DNA of 64,000 bases from Rhodospirillales bacterium (GCA_028278135.1 JANQEW010000014.1:1-64000), one strand, 5' to 3'; shown: positions 28,804 through 39,402, counted from the stretch's first letter. Made by a program: numbers and translations. The notes: generated from the letters alone by a model not told the origin.

Positions 28804-30516
28804 ATGGCCGATACTGTTTTTCCCACGGATGAAGACTTTGCGGCCCTTCTGGATGGATCGCTAGGCAAGAGCGGAAGCATTGAAGGAACTGTGCTCAAGG
28901 GAACGGTCCTCAACGTGGACAGCGATTCTGTCACCGTTGATGTCGGCCTGAAGTCAGAGGGACGAGTCGCTTTAAAGGAATTCTCCCCACCGGGGGGTAG
29001 GCCAGAGGTCGGACCGGGTGATACCGTTGAGGTGTTCGTCGAGCGTTACGAAGATCGGGACGGCACAATTGTCCTTTCCCGTGATAAGGCCCGCCGTGAA
29101 GAATCGTGGAATGAACTCGAAAAAGCGGCGCACGAAAGCCAGCGAGTCACAGGGGTTATTTTCGGCCGAGTCAAAGGTGGCTTCACGGTCGATCTGAATG
29201 GCGCCGTCGCCTTTCTTCCAGGCAGCCAGGTCGATATCCGTCCCGTGCGCGATATCAGTCCGTTGATGGGCACACCGCAACCGTTCCAGATTTTGAAAAT
29301 GGATCGCGCGCGCGGAAACATCGTTGTTTCTCGTCGCGCTGTGTTGGAGGAAACCCGTGCTGAACAGCGCAGCGACTTGATTGAGAACCTACGCGAGAGT
29401 CAGGTGTTAGAAGGAGTCGTCAAGAATATCACAGATTACGGCGCTTTTGTTGACCTGGGTGGGGTAGATGGGCTGCTTCATGTGACTGATATCTCCTGGA
29501 AGCGTATCAATCATCCGAGCGAGGTGCTGCATATTGGTCAGACCGTTAAGGTACAGGTGATTCGTTTCAATGCGGAAACGCAACGCATTAGTCTCGGCAT
29601 GAAACAACTTGAAACTGACCCTTGGGAAAAGGTAGAGCGTAAATATCCCGTTGGCACAAAGTGCAGTGGACGTGTCACGAACATCACCGATTATGGGGCA
29701 TTCGTGGAACTGGAAGCAGGTGTCGAGGGCCTTGTGCACATTTCAGAAATGAGCTGGACTAAGAAGAATATCCACCCTGGAAAGATTCTCTCGACTAGCC
29801 AGGAAGTCGAGGTGATGGTACTCGATGTCGATCCACAGAAAAGGCGCATTTCTCTCGGTCTCAAGCAGACGATGGGCAATCCTTGGGAATCTTTCTTACA
29901 AAGGTTTCCTATTGGTTCCATGATAGAAGGTGAGATTAAGAACATTACAGAGTTTGGTCTGTTTATCGGTCTGACAAGCGAGATTGATGGGATGGTCCAT
30001 TTGTCTGATCTTGACTGGAATCGTTCTGGTGAAGAAGCGGTGCAGGATTATAGGAAAGGCGATGTTGTGCAGGCTAAGGTCCTGGATGTTGACGTGGATA
30101 AGGAACGCATCTCACTTGGGATCAAGCAGTTGACTGATGATCCCTTTACAGATGCCGTGAAGAGTCTGAAGAAGGGGGATGTTGTTTCCTGTGTGGTCCT
30201 GCAGACTCAGGAAAGCGGCGTTGAAGTGACTATTCACAACGCTGTCCAGGGTTTTATCCGTAAAGCAGAACTGGCACGGGATCGTGGTGAGCAGAGGCCA
30301 GAAAGATTCTCTGTGGGCGAGATTGTAGAAGCCAAAATCTTGGCTATAGATCGTGCCACTCGTCGCATCGCCTTGTCCGTCAGAGCACGTGAATTTGATG
30401 AGGAAAAGAAAGCGATGGCAGAGTATGGAGGAGTTGAATCTGGTGCCTCCTTGGGGGATATCCTGGGGGCTGCCTTGAAACAGGCAAGAGAGGGTAAAGA
30501 GACAGCCGGCCGCTAA
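28804..30516 (+). CDS. rpsA: 30S ribosomal protein S1
   Basis: Brings mRNA to the 30S subunit. 570 residues containing six S1 domains. Clear copies begin near VLKGTVLNVDSDSVTVDVGLK, VTGVIFGRVKGGFTVDLNG, LEGVVKNITDYGAFVDLGG, CSGRVTNITDYGAFVELEAG, IEGEIKNITEFGLFIGL and VVSCVVLQTQESGVEVTI. AAAGGA precedes the ATG. cmk upstream and ihfB downstream give the standard order. Confidence 0.97.
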   Translation: MADTVFPTDEDFAALLDGSLGKSGSIEGTVLKGTVLNVDSDSVTVDVGLKSEGRVALKEFSPPGGRPEVGPGDTVEVFVERYEDRDGTIVLSRDKARREESWNELEKAAHESQRVTGVIFGRVKGGFTVDLNGAVAFLPGSQVDIRPVRDISPLMGTPQPFQILKMDRARGNIVVSRRAVLEETRAEQRSDLIENLRESQVLEGVVKNITDYGAFVDLGGVDGLLHVTDISWKRINHPSEVLHIGQTVKVQVIRFNAETQRISLGMKQLETDPWEKVERKYPVGTKCSGRVTNITDYGAFVELEAGVEGLVHISEMSWTKKNIHPGKILSTSQEVEVMVLDVDPQKRRISLGLKQTMGNPWESFLQRFPIGSMIEGEIKNITEFGLFIGLTSEIDGMVHLSDLDWNRSGEEAVQDYRKGDVVQAKVLDVDVDKERISLGIKQLTDDPFTDAVKSLKKGDVVSCVVLQTQESGVEVTIHNAVQGFIRKAELARDRGEQRPERFSVGEIVEAKILAIDRATRRIALSVRAREFDEEKKAMAEYGGVESGASLGDILGAALKQAREGKETAGR

Positions 30517-30612
30517 ACGCCCCCCCCGACAAAGCCTACAAAGGGCAACACGGGCATGGGACGCGAGAAGCCGGTGCGTGAAAATGGCGGTGGGAAAAAA
30601 AGAGCGCGTACG

Positions 30613-30903
30613 ATGACACGGTCTGAGCTGATTGCACACCTTGCCGAAAGGAAACCCCACCTCTGCCAACGTGATATTAGACGTGGTGTTGCAACGATGT
30701 TCAAAGAGATTGGGGCGGCTTTGGCGCGTGGGGATCGTGTCGAGTTACGTGGCTTCGGGGCCTTTTCTGTGAAACAGAGAGATGCCCGTATGAGACGTAA
30801 TCCCCGCACTGGTCAGCATTGTCATGTCTCTGCAAAGGCTGTGCTCTGTTTCAAGATTGGGAAGAGGTTACGTGAACGGATTAACTCTTCTTTAACGGAT
30901 TAA
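30613..30903 (+). CDS. ihfB: Integration host factor beta subunit
   Basis: DNA-bending HU-family protein. It starts [21 protein letters not shown] and has the beta-arm block [26 protein letters not shown], with the tip proline in RNPRTG. The ATG at 30613 gives 96 residues, the family length; an upstream ATG at 30556 would add a basic 19-residue leader. The last codons (INSSLTD) come from a 19-bp-period duplication. Located right after rpsA, as usual. Confidence 0.92.
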   Translation: MTRSELIAHLAERKPHLCQRDIRRGVATMFKEIGAALARGDRVELRGFGAFSVKQRDARMRRNPRTGQHCHVSAKAVLCFKIGKRLRERINSSLTD

Positions 30904-30909
30904 CTCTTC
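30875..30909. repeat. 19-bp-period tandem duplication at the ihfB stop
   Basis: aacggattaactcttc occurs at 30875-30890 and 30894-30909. The second copy supplies the TAA of ihfB; with one copy removed the frame would run on well past the current stop. Confidence 0.9.
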
Positions 30910-30932
30910 ATATAGAGCACGTGAGATAATAG

Positions 30933-31235
30933 GTGGGTGTAGGGGTGGCCTTGAGAATACTCAGCGTGAGCATCGGCATTCCTGTAGCAGTTGCCTTAGG
31001 CATTTTCGCCGTCTCTAACCGTGACGCCGTGAGGCTGGATTTGTGGCCTTTGCCTTTCGGACTCGAAACGCCTGTCTATCTGCTAGCATTAAGCCCGCTG
31101 GCCATAGGCTTTCTTATGGGGCTTTTGAGCACGTTTTTCGCCAGTGGCCGTTTGCGCGCGCGTATACGGGCTCGCCTCAGAGAGGTGCGAATGCTGGAAC
31201 AGAGAACGGAAGCACTGAGAGAACAGAAGCACTGA
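30933..31235 (+). CDS. lapA: LapA (DUF1049) domain membrane protein, probably truncated
   Basis: A small inner-membrane protein of the LapA/DUF1049 family, normally next to ihfB in alphaproteobacteria. Two transmembrane helices (SVSIGIPVAVALGIFAVSN and LALSPLAIGFLMGLLSTFF) are followed by a basic coiled segment RLRARIRARLREVRMLEQR. GTG start; a GTG four codons later is also possible. The last residues lie in a 17-bp tandem duplication (31203-31236). Removing one copy opens the frame to 31441, so the present 100-residue product may be a frameshifted form of a protein of about 163. Confidence 0.8.
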   Translation: MGVGVALRILSVSIGIPVAVALGIFAVSNRDAVRLDLWPLPFGLETPVYLLALSPLAIGFLMGLLSTFFASGRLRARIRARLREVRMLEQRTEALREQKH

Positions 31236-31236
31236 A
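31203..31236. repeat. 17-bp tandem duplication at the lapA stop
   Basis: agaacggaagcactgag (31203-31219) and agaacagaagcactgaa (31220-31236), two mismatches. The duplication shifts frame by two and brings a TGA into the lapA frame. Confidence 0.93.
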
Positions 31237-31472
31237 GCGCGCTCCCAGGGATCCCACACGTTTCCGCGATCAGGCTTTTAAGAATTTGCCCTCTGAGCCC
31301 AGCCCCACAGCTCAAACGGTGCGCAGTGCCAAACTGCCCAAAAGTCTACAGTCTAAGGCTGGTCCTCAGAGAGTTCCTTCAGCCCAAGGCGCGTGTGTGT
31401 CGCACCTGAGGAGCCTCTGGCGGTCGGGACGGGGACGGTGAAAGGGCGCGACAGGCTAGTCTCTGCTTTTAT

Positions 31473-32786
31473 TCAGAGCTTTGAGTTAGCAGAGAGATCG
31501 TTAAACCGCATACTAACCGCTTTTACATGAGCAATAAAATCTTCTTCTCTTGCAATAGTGATTGCGGCCGGTCCGAGACGGGCAAGAGCAACAGAATCAC
31601 AGGACAAGAGTGTTGTCCGTTTCATAAAATCAAGCACAGAGAGGCCTGAGGAGAAGCGGGCGCTGCGGGCCGTAGGGAGCACATGATTAGGGCCTCCGAC
31701 ATAATCCCCTACAGCTTCTGGCGTGTAGCGGCCCAGAAAGATGGCGCCAGCATGATGCACCTTGACAGCAAGGGCGTCAGGATCTGCGACAGAAAGCTCT
31801 AGGTGTTCCGGCGCGAGAGAGTCTACGAGCGGTATGGCCTGCTCGATTTTCTCGACCACAATGATGGCCCCATAGCGATCCCAACTAGCTCTGGCTGTCT
31901 CAACGCGTGGCAGACTGGGGAGAAGACGATTAACCGCTCTTGCTACCTCCTGCCCAAAGGAACGGTCGTCTGTGATAAGGATTGCCTGCGCAGCTACATC
32001 ATGCTCAGCCTGACTTATGAGATCAGCGGCAATCCAATCGGGATCACTGGCCCTATCCGCCACCACAACAATTTCTGATGGACCAGCTATTGTATCGACG
32101 CCAACATGACCAAATACTTGCCGTTTGGCCGCCGCAACATAGGCATTCCCTGGACCGACAATCTTATCTACAGGGAGAAGCGTCGTCGTCCCATAGGCAA
32201 GAGCGGCGATCGCCTGCGCACCTCCAATACGATATATCTCATCTACACCAGCAATACGGGCAGCAGCACAGACAAGAGGATTGAGGTGACCGTCTGGTGT
32301 TGGGACCACCATGACCACGCGTGGGACCCCAGCCACTTTGGCTGGAATGGCGTTCATCAGCACAGACGAGGGATAGGAAGTCGTGCCGCCTGGCACATAC
32401 AAGCCGACAGAATCGACAGGAGTCCACCTCTGTCCCAGCCGTACGCCTGCCTCATCCACATAGTCGAGGTCCAAAGGTTTCTGGCGGCCATGAAAGGCAT
32501 GAATACGCGCTGCGGCTAATTCAAGTGCAGCGATTGCTGTCTTTGAGGCGGCAGCAGCGTGGGCATCCCGTTCAGAGAGAGAAATCAGCAGGCCACAGGC
32601 GGTAAGATCGATGCGATCGAAACGCTGTGTGTAGTCCAGGACTGCCTCATCACCACGGGTCCGTACGTCAGCGAGAATGCTGCGTACTACCATATCGATA
32701 TCCGCGTTGATCATACCCCTCTTGTGCAAGAGACTTTCAAACGCAATCTTAAAATCCCTAGCAGTAACGAACAGTTCAACGGCCAT
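31473..32786 (-). CDS. hisD: Histidinol dehydrogenase
   Basis: Final two oxidations of histidine synthesis. Blocks: [64 protein letters not shown], the zinc and catalytic residues in SQAEHD and LAPEHLEL, and [14 protein letters not shown] at 32786 (437 residues) is preferred over an in-frame TTG at 32792. It overlaps the hisG stop by 11 bp and so is probably translated from coupled ribosomes; no good ribosome site is visible. Confidence 0.96.
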   Translation of the reverse strand: MAVELFVTARDFKIAFESLLHKRGMINADIDMVVRSILADVRTRGDEAVLDYTQRFDRIDLTACGLLISLSERDAHAAAASKTAIAALELAAARIHAFHGRQKPLDLDYVDEAGVRLGQRWTPVDSVGLYVPGGTTSYPSSVLMNAIPAKVAGVPRVVMVVPTPDGHLNPLVCAAARIAGVDEIYRIGGAQAIAALAYGTTTLLPVDKIVGPGNAYVAAAKRQVFGHVGVDTIAGPSEIVVVADRASDPDWIAADLISQAEHDVAAQAILITDDRSFGQEVARAVNRLLPSLPRVETARASWDRYGAIIVVEKIEQAIPLVDSLAPEHLELSVADPDALAVKVHHAGAIFLGRYTPEAVGDYVGGPNHVLPTARSARFSSGLSVLDFMKRTTLLSCDSVALARLGPAAITIAREEDFIAHVKAVSMRFNDLSANSKL

Positions 32787-33438
32787 GATCAATCACCATA
32801 CGAAATCTGTCTATCCAAGCGCCGACCTCCTCTGGCCGAGTCTTGAGAGCGGCGCGGTTCACGACCAGCCTAGTGGTGATATCTGCGATACGTTCTATCT
32901 CCTTGAGACCATTGGCCGCTAACGTCTGCCCCGAAGAGACCAAATCCACGATTCTTTGGCACAGACCAAGAGCGGGTGCGAGTTCCATAGCGCCATTGAG
33001 CTTAATGCATTCAGCCTGTACGCCTCTGGCGGCAAAGTGGCGGCGAGTGATTGCAGGATACTTCGTCGCCACACGAATATGGCTCCAGCGGCTCGGCTCG
33101 TCTGTTTGTGATAAATATTCAGGTTCTGCGACTGCTAGACGGCAGATTCCAATGCCTAAATCTAACGGAGCATAGATTTCAGCATAGTCAAATTCTAACA
33201 GAACGTCATGGCCTGCAATGCCGAGCTGCGCTGCGCCAAAGGCGACGAAGGTCGCAACGTCAAAACTACGTACCCTGATGAGATCAACGTCTGGATGACT
33301 CGTGGCAAAACGCAGTTGTCTGGCTTGCGGATCCTGAAAAGCAGGCTCTGGTTCAAGACCCGTTGCACAAACAAGTGGCATCGCCTCTTGGAGGATCCTG
33401 CCCTTTGGCAGGGCAATCACCAGCTTGTCACGGGACAT
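32776..33438 (-). CDS. hisG: ATP phosphoribosyltransferase, short form
   Basis: First step of histidine synthesis. It begins [16 protein letters not shown] and holds the PRPP loop [20 protein letters not shown] near its end. At 220 residues it is the short HisG-S type, which lacks the C-terminal regulatory domain. Known HisG-S enzymes need HisZ to be active and feedback-inhibited; hisZ is not in this window. First gene of a hisGD pair, with an 11-bp overlap. Confidence 0.95.
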   Translation of the reverse strand: MSRDKLVIALPKGRILQEAMPLVCATGLEPEPAFQDPQARQLRFATSHPDVDLIRVRSFDVATFVAFGAAQLGIAGHDVLLEFDYAEIYAPLDLGIGICRLAVAEPEYLSQTDEPSRWSHIRVATKYPAITRRHFAARGVQAECIKLNGAMELAPALGLCQRIVDLVSSGQTLAANGLKEIERIADITTRLVVNRAALKTRPEEVGAWIDRFRMVIDHGR

Positions 33439-33999
33439 GGAGACTGTTCTTCCTTGTTGTGTTCACGTCTTCTCATCTCCGTGACAGAATGGTGTGCTCT
33501 CATTCTCACGTGATCTTTCCCGTCCAGAGAATCCCAGGCCTGCTTGGAAAGCAGTGGGGTCAGTGAAAACCCGCGAGGAGCCATTATAGCATGATAGCAT
33601 GGAGGATACGGAGATACGGCTTGAGAGACGGCTTGCTTCAGAGTTCGATGCATCGCTACGACATCCCGCCCCTTGATGCGGCCGGTAGTAGACTGGCGTG
33701 GGGCGCAGTCACTTTGTGACTTTTTGTGACTTTGTGACATGATACACAATGACTGATCATATGACTTGTAAACTGTTTGTAAACTGTGCGGACGACCGTA
33801 TGGTATGCAGGCGCGAGATCATCCTGTGGTCGATTCTTGCTCGCATCGCAGCAAACTGTATGTTCGTTAGTTACGTGTTCTAAACGTGACGGCAAGAAGG
33901 CGGACCGCAGGAGAAAGGGCACTCCTTCTGACTGACTGGAAAAGAGCACGCTGTGATTGGCCAAGGGAAGTAGCCTGAGTGGCAAAGGATATGGGCAAC
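33439..33999. other. Long gap between hisG and the bactofilin gene, rich in short duplications
   Basis: About 560 bp with no gene that I trust. It contains at least five small tandem duplications: tagcatga/tagcatgg (near 33590), ggatacgga/gatacgg, cggcttgagaga/cggcttg, tttgtgac repeated around 33714-33738, and tgtaaactgt twice near 33766-33788. An open minus-strand frame (33417-33749) has no recognisable domain. The region must hold divergent promoters for hisGD and the bactofilin gene. Confidence 0.6.
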
Positions 34000-34629
34000 A
34001 TGTTCCGACGCAAAAAGGATTTTTTGATTGGTTCCAAAACACCCGATGCATCACCACTCGCTGTCTCCGGGGAAGCAGTCGAGACAGAGGTTTCATTGGC
34101 GTCGCCTCTGAGAGGTGATGACGCTGATGATAAGCGATCTCCCATTGGGTCCATGAGACATCCGGATGTACCACGCCGAGTCAGGGTAGATTTACCAGTG
34201 ATAACGCGCTCCCATGGGCGCCCCTCAGATTACTACGAAGGCAAGAAACTCATCGTTGGCCGAGATATTGAACTGGCTGGTGAGATCAGTGCTTGTGATC
34301 GTCTTATAGTGGAAGGCAAGGTCGTTGCGGATCTTGTGAACACAGCCACCCTTGAAGTGACACGGACGGGGATCTTTCGTGGTAGTGCCGCCGTGGATCA
34401 CGCTGACATCAGTGGTTTCTTCGATGGGACATTGACGGTCCGCTGTAAGCTTATCATCCGTAGCACTGGAAAAGTATGCGGCACGATACGGTATGCTCGT
34501 CTTATTGTTGAGTTATGTGGTAAAATACATGGAAATGTAGAATTCTTGCCAACTGAGACAACTTCAGTAGAAAACGTGTGTCAGATCACCCCTTCATCTG
34601 CAGCAGGAGAGAACCCGGCAGACGGCTGA
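34000..34629 (+). CDS. Bactofilin (DUF583) family cytoskeletal protein
   Basis: Bactofilins self-assemble into membrane-attached filaments that position cell-wall or stalk machinery. A disordered, charged N-terminus of about 75 residues is followed by the beta-helical domain: KLIVGRDIELAGEISACDRLIVEGKVVADL, then repeating turns DISGFFDGTLTV and LIIRSTGKVCGTI, RLIVELCGKIHGNV. A short disordered tail ends it. Starts at 33979 (GTG), 33991 and 34000 are possible; AAAGGA lies 11 bp before 34000. Confidence 0.9.
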   Translation: MFRRKKDFLIGSKTPDASPLAVSGEAVETEVSLASPLRGDDADDKRSPIGSMRHPDVPRRVRVDLPVITRSHGRPSDYYEGKKLIVGRDIELAGEISACDRLIVEGKVVADLVNTATLEVTRTGIFRGSAAVDHADISGFFDGTLTVRCKLIIRSTGKVCGTIRYARLIVELCGKIHGNVEFLPTETTSVENVCQITPSSAAGENPADG

Positions 34630-34661
34630 TTTCTGTGACGATTGAGAAGCGCGCGGTCCCG

Positions 34662-35666
34662 TCAAGTGTTGACGTCGATCACTGTGCGTCCCTGTATTTT
34701 GCCCTGTAAAATAACGTCAGCCAGTTCAGGCAAATGACTCAGTGGTTCCACCCGTGCTATGGTATCAAGTGTTTCTGATGAGAGAAGTTGTACGATTCTT
34801 TCCCATGCTGTTTTACGGCGTATGATGGGAGAGAGGGCTGAAGCAATCCCCAGCAATTTCACACCGCGTAACAGAAAGGGCAGCACTGATAGTGGCACAG
34901 CATTGCCGCCGGTGTTACCGCAAGCGGCTATGGCCGCCCCATATCGCATCTGCGTGGCTATCACAGCGAGTGTCTCTCCGCCCACGTTGTCCACAGCACC
35001 AGCCCATTTTTCTGATTGCAATGAATGTGATTTTTTATCAAATAAAACTGATCTACTAATGGTCCTCGTTGCACCTAGAGTGTGTAAGTAATTATATGCA
35101 CTTGGTCTACCTGTAGAAGCCACGACACGATAGCCAAGACTGGCCAGAATGGCAACGGCAATGCTACCCACTCCACCAGCTGCTCCAGTCACCAGGACCT
35201 CACCGGCCTCTGGCGACAAGCCATGTGCCTCCATGGCCATAACAGCCAGCATGGCGGTGAGACCAGCGGTCCCGAGACTCATCGCTCGGCGGGCATCTAG
35301 TCCTGCTGGCATCGTTACCAGCCATTCAGCGCGCACACGAGCTTTCGTGGCATACCCCCCCCACAGCCATTCTCCAACGCGCCAGCCTGTTAAAATGACA
35401 CTCTCGCCAGGCTTGTAGAGGGCAGACGATGACTCCTCTACTATACCTGCAAAATCAATACCGGGTACATGGGGATAGGACCTGACGAGGTTGCCATAGC
35501 CCTTGAGGATCATGCCATCTTTGTAATTCAATGTAGAATAGAGTATTTTCACTGTAACTTCCCCTTCTGGGAGAAGGGACTCGTGAAAAATTTCTATAGA
35601 GGGAACTATTTTCCCATCGTTTTCCCTCAATAATAGCGCACGCACTGTCCTATCCTGCACCATCAT
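34662..35666 (-). CDS. AcuI/YhdH-type NADPH-dependent acrylyl-CoA reductase (medium-chain reductase family)
   Basis: A zinc-free medium-chain dehydrogenase/reductase of 334 residues. LNYKDGMILKGYGNLVRSYP and the following VPGIDFAGIV are typical of the YhdH/AcuI group; EWLWGGYATKARVRAEWL and the nucleotide loop VTGAAGGVGSIAV follow. Members reduce acrylyl-CoA to propionyl-CoA or act on quinones; exact substrate here is inferred. Its ATG overlaps the stop of a small upstream frame (ATGA). Convergent with the bactofilin gene. Confidence 0.88.
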   Translation of the reverse strand: MMVQDRTVRALLLRENDGKIVPSIEIFHESLLPEGEVTVKILYSTLNYKDGMILKGYGNLVRSYPHVPGIDFAGIVEESSSALYKPGESVILTGWRVGEWLWGGYATKARVRAEWLVTMPAGLDARRAMSLGTAGLTAMLAVMAMEAHGLSPEAGEVLVTGAAGGVGSIAVAILASLGYRVVASTGRPSAYNYLHTLGATRTISRSVLFDKKSHSLQSEKWAGAVDNVGGETLAVIATQMRYGAAIAACGNTGGNAVPLSVLPFLLRGVKLLGIASALSPIIRRKTAWERIVQLLSSETLDTIARVEPLSHLPELADVILQGKIQGRTVIDVNT

Positions 35667-35872
35667 TCTTCTTTCTGAGTATCTCGTGAATACAAGTCTC
35701 CCGAGTCTTTTCTTGATTCCTCGTGAGCTCTCATCTCATAATGGGTGCCTCCTCCGACAGGCTCCTCAGAGCGGTTATTGCCAAGAGTCCACGCTACAGG
35801 GGGCACATTGTCGTATGAGCCATCTATCGTAGACTGTGTGGAATGATGTGCAAGGTTTGTCTGAGTGTCCAT
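35663..35872 (-). CDS. Possible small protein upstream of the AcuI-type gene
   Basis: A 69-codon frame, very hydrophilic and acidic towards the end (RSEEPVGGGTHYEMRAHEES). Its TGA overlaps the ATG of the next gene in the ATGA form typical of coupled genes. Against it, the ATG at 35872 overlaps the divergent kdsA start and there is only a poor ribosome site. I do not recognise any family; it may simply be an open frame in a gap. Confidence 0.3.
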   Translation of the reverse strand: MDTQTNLAHHSTQSTIDGSYDNVPPVAWTLGNNRSEEPVGGGTHYEMRAHEESRKDSGDLYSRDTQKEE

Positions 35873-36752
35873 GATAGAATTTTCCCATTGTGTGACTGTT
35901 GGTTCGCGAAAAAAAACTCCAATAGTTTTTGGCAATCACCTTCCACTTGTTTTAATAGCAGGTCCTTGTCAGCTGGAAAGCCGTTCCCAGGGGCTTGAAA
36001 TTGCCTTCGCTTTAAAAGAAATGTGCACACGACTCGAGCTGCCATGGATCTTCAAAGCCTCCTTCGATAAGGCGAATCGCACAGCCTTAGACAGTCACCG
36101 TGGTCTTGGATTGGCAATGACCTTACCTATTCTCGCAGAAATCTCTGACACTGTGAGTTGTCCTATCATCACTGACGTGCACGACACGAGTCAGTGTGTG
36201 CCAGTCTCTGAAGTCGCTGATATATTGCAGATTCCAGCGTTTTTGTGCAGACAAACGGATTTACTATTGGCAGCTGGACAAACAGGTCTGGCCGTTAATG
36301 TTAAAAAAGGTCAGTTCTTAGCCCCATGGGATATGGTTCACGTTGTGGCTAAGCTAGAGTCCACCGGCAACAGAGCGCTGCTCTTGACAGAACGTGGGAC
36401 TTTCTTTGGTTACAATAGTTTGGTGAATGACATGCGCTCGCTACCCATCCTGGCGCAGACAGGCTACCCAGTTGTGTTTGATGCAACTCACTCTGTACAG
36501 CAGCCAAGCGGACAGGAAAAAGTTTCAGGTGGGCAGCGGACCTTTGCCCCTGCACTGGCACGGGCGGCCGTGGCTGTCGGTGTAGCCGCCGTCTTTATGG
36601 AAACGCATCCTGATCCAGACAAGGCGCTGTCAGATGGGGACAACATGATTCCCTTGCGCCAGATGCCTGAGTTGTTGCAAATGCTAGTAGCGTTTGACAG
36701 GCTTGCAAAAAGTCACTTGCTTTCTTTCTCTTGGAAAAAATCAGAGTGTTGA
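35865..36752 (+). CDS. kdsA: 3-deoxy-8-phosphooctulonate synthase (KDO-8-P synthase)
   Basis: Condenses PEP with arabinose-5-phosphate to make KDO-8-phosphate for lipopolysaccharide. Blocks: LVLIAGPCQLESR, FKASFDKANRTALDSHRGLGL, ITDVHDTSQC, NVKKGQFLAPWD, VVFDATHSVQQPSG and FMETHPDPDKALSDGDN. The Cys in AGPC marks the metal-dependent class rather than the E. coli type. Start either GTG 35865 (AAGG 10 bp upstream) or ATG 35871; 295 residues from the GTG. eno follows, as in relatives, but pyrG is elsewhere. Confidence 0.95.
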   Translation: MSMIEFSHCVTVGSRKKTPIVFGNHLPLVLIAGPCQLESRSQGLEIAFALKEMCTRLELPWIFKASFDKANRTALDSHRGLGLAMTLPILAEISDTVSCPIITDVHDTSQCVPVSEVADILQIPAFLCRQTDLLLAAGQTGLAVNVKKGQFLAPWDMVHVVAKLESTGNRALLLTERGTFFGYNSLVNDMRSLPILAQTGYPVVFDATHSVQQPSGQEKVSGGQRTFAPALARAAVAVGVAAVFMETHPDPDKALSDGDNMIPLRQMPELLQMLVAFDRLAKSHLLSFSWKKSEC

Positions 36753-36777
36753 GCAAAATTTCAACAGAGATATCAAT

Positions 36778-38102
<1,325 letters not shown>

Positions 38103-38106
38103 GTTA

Positions 38107-38134
38107 GGAGAGCATGCGGCGGAGAGCATGCGGC
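38107..38134. repeat. 14-bp tandem duplication after eno
   Basis: ggagagcatgcggc twice, period 14, just after the eno stop. A further 11-bp duplication (gaaagggacac, 38268-38289) lies in the same gap. Confidence 0.9.
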
Positions 38135-38153
38135 AAACGTCGTCGTAAGAAAC

Positions 38154-38185
38154 GTCCGGGGATATTCTCCCCGGGCTTTCTGCCT
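38154..38185 (+). terminator. Probable hairpin terminator after eno
   Basis: A perfect 7-bp stem CCGGGGA/TCCCCGG with loop TATTC (38156-38174), extended by a G-C pair, followed by a broken T-rich stretch. It is placed 55 bp after the eno stop. Confidence 0.55.
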
Positions 38186-38317
38186 TTTTGGTTGGGAGGG
38201 CTTGCTCGATTCTCTAGAGAGGCTGGGTTGGAGACCGTTGCTCTCACCCACCACCCCAGCCGCACCAGAAAGGGACACGAAAGGGACACGCTCCTGCGGC
38301 CAATGGCCGCCCATTCT

Positions 38318-39136
38318 TCAGAGTGGTAGCGCGAAAGGGCGGTCGTGACGCAACGAAGGGATTCGCTCGCGCGCCCATTGAACCCGTGCCGTCTCCACCT
38401 CAGCCACGATCAAACCAGGGGTCGCGTTACCGGCATCGGCCAAAACTGTGCCCCAAGGATCGATAATGAGCGAATGCCCGTATGTATGTGTGCCTGTCTG
38501 AGCCGGTGCAAAGACGTAGCAGCCGTTCTCAATAGCACGGGCCCGTAAAAGAACGTGCCAATGAGATTTACCAGTAAAAGGAGTAAATGCAGATGGCACC
38601 GCGAAAAAATGTGCTCCGCTATGAGCAAGTACACGATACAATAGTGGAAAACGCAGATCGTAACACACAGACAGTCCTAATCCACCCCATGGGGTCTTAA
38701 CGACGACGGCCCTGTCTCCTGGGAAAAATGTCAGAGACTCATGGCAAAGGATCCCGTTACCAAGGTCCGCATCAAACATATGAATCTTGTCATAGAAAGC
38801 CGCAATCTCGCCATCGGGACGGAAGACGTATGTCCGATTGACAACGACGCCATCGCTCTCCTGCACCGTTATGGTGCCACAATGCAGCCAGAGAGAGAGG
38901 TCAACGGCTAAAGCACGGAAAGTTTTCAAAGCCACATGATCGCTTACGGGCGCAGCCATCGCAAGGATCTCCTCCCGCTTCCATCCCATCATTGCAACGT
39001 GTTCTGGCATGAGCACCAAATGGGCACCATGCTCCTCCTTAGCCGCACGTACCAGCTCTGTGACGGCCTGCAGGTTAGCATCCAGTTCGTTCCCAGCGTT
39101 GACCTGGAGGCAGGCCACAGTCAATCGTCCCGTCAA
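38318..39136 (-). CDS. Carbon-nitrogen hydrolase (Nit/omega-amidase-like)
   Basis: A nitrilase-superfamily amidase. The catalytic triad is visible as Glu in VLMPEHVAM, Lys in YDKIHMFDADL and Cys in LSVCYDLRFPLLYR. Alphaproteobacterial members next to grxC resemble Nit1/Nit2 enzymes, which hydrolyse deaminated glutathione or alpha-keto amides; the substrate here is inferred. Start is a TTG overlapping the grxC stop (TTGA), with AAAGAGG 6 bp upstream, giving 272 residues. Confidence 0.88.
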   Translation of the reverse strand: MTGRLTVACLQVNAGNELDANLQAVTELVRAAKEEHGAHLVLMPEHVAMMGWKREEILAMAAPVSDHVALKTFRALAVDLSLWLHCGTITVQESDGVVVNRTYVFRPDGEIAAFYDKIHMFDADLGNGILCHESLTFFPGDRAVVVKTPWGGLGLSVCYDLRFPLLYRVLAHSGAHFFAVPSAFTPFTGKSHWHVLLRARAIENGCYVFAPAQTGTHTYGHSLIIDPWGTVLADAGNATPGLIVAEVETARVQWARERIPSLRHDRPFALPL

Positions 39137-39402
39137 GAAGAAACCTCTTTGAGTAAGGGATCAAGAGCGCCTTGAGCATCAAGGGTATGGAGATCATCAC
39201 AGCCACCGATATGTCGTGCTCCAATAAAAATCTGCGGCACGCTCTGGCGTCCACCGGCTCTCTTTTTCATGTGCTCACGCAATTCTGGTTCTCTCGTAAC
39301 ATCTATTTCTATATAGGTCGCTCCCTTAGCATCCAGTAAACGTTTGGCTCTTTGACAGTATGGACACACAGGTGTCGTGTAGATCTCAATGATCTTTGAC
39401 AT
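39133..39402 (-). CDS. grxC: Glutaredoxin 3 (GrxC)
   Basis: Glutathione-dependent disulfide reductase. It starts KIIEIYTTPVCPYCQRAK with the dithiol active site CPYC, then the glutathione site SVPQIFIG and HIGGCDDL. From the ATG at 39402 it has 89 residues, the family length, with AGAGGAT 6 bp upstream. A 30-bp tandem duplication provides a second, in-frame copy of ribosome site and ATG at 39432, which would add MSKITEPEDA to the protein. Operon with the nitrilase-family gene (4-bp overlap). Confidence 0.93.
   Translation of the reverse strand: MSKIIEIYTTPVCPYCQRAKRLLDAKGATYIEIDVTREPELREHMKKRAGGRQSVPQIFIGARHIGGCDDLHTLDAQGALDPLLKEVSS

Noticed and set aside
33417-33749. 110-codon open frame on the minus strand upstream of hisG
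   Set aside because: No recognisable domain, spans several small duplications (tttgtgac) and overlaps the hisG start; it looks like a chance open frame.
38114-38329. 71-codon basic frame after eno, considered as FtsB or a small ribosomal-like protein
   Set aside because: It runs through the terminator hairpin and two duplications, has no transmembrane or coiled-coil segment like FtsB, and no ribosome site.
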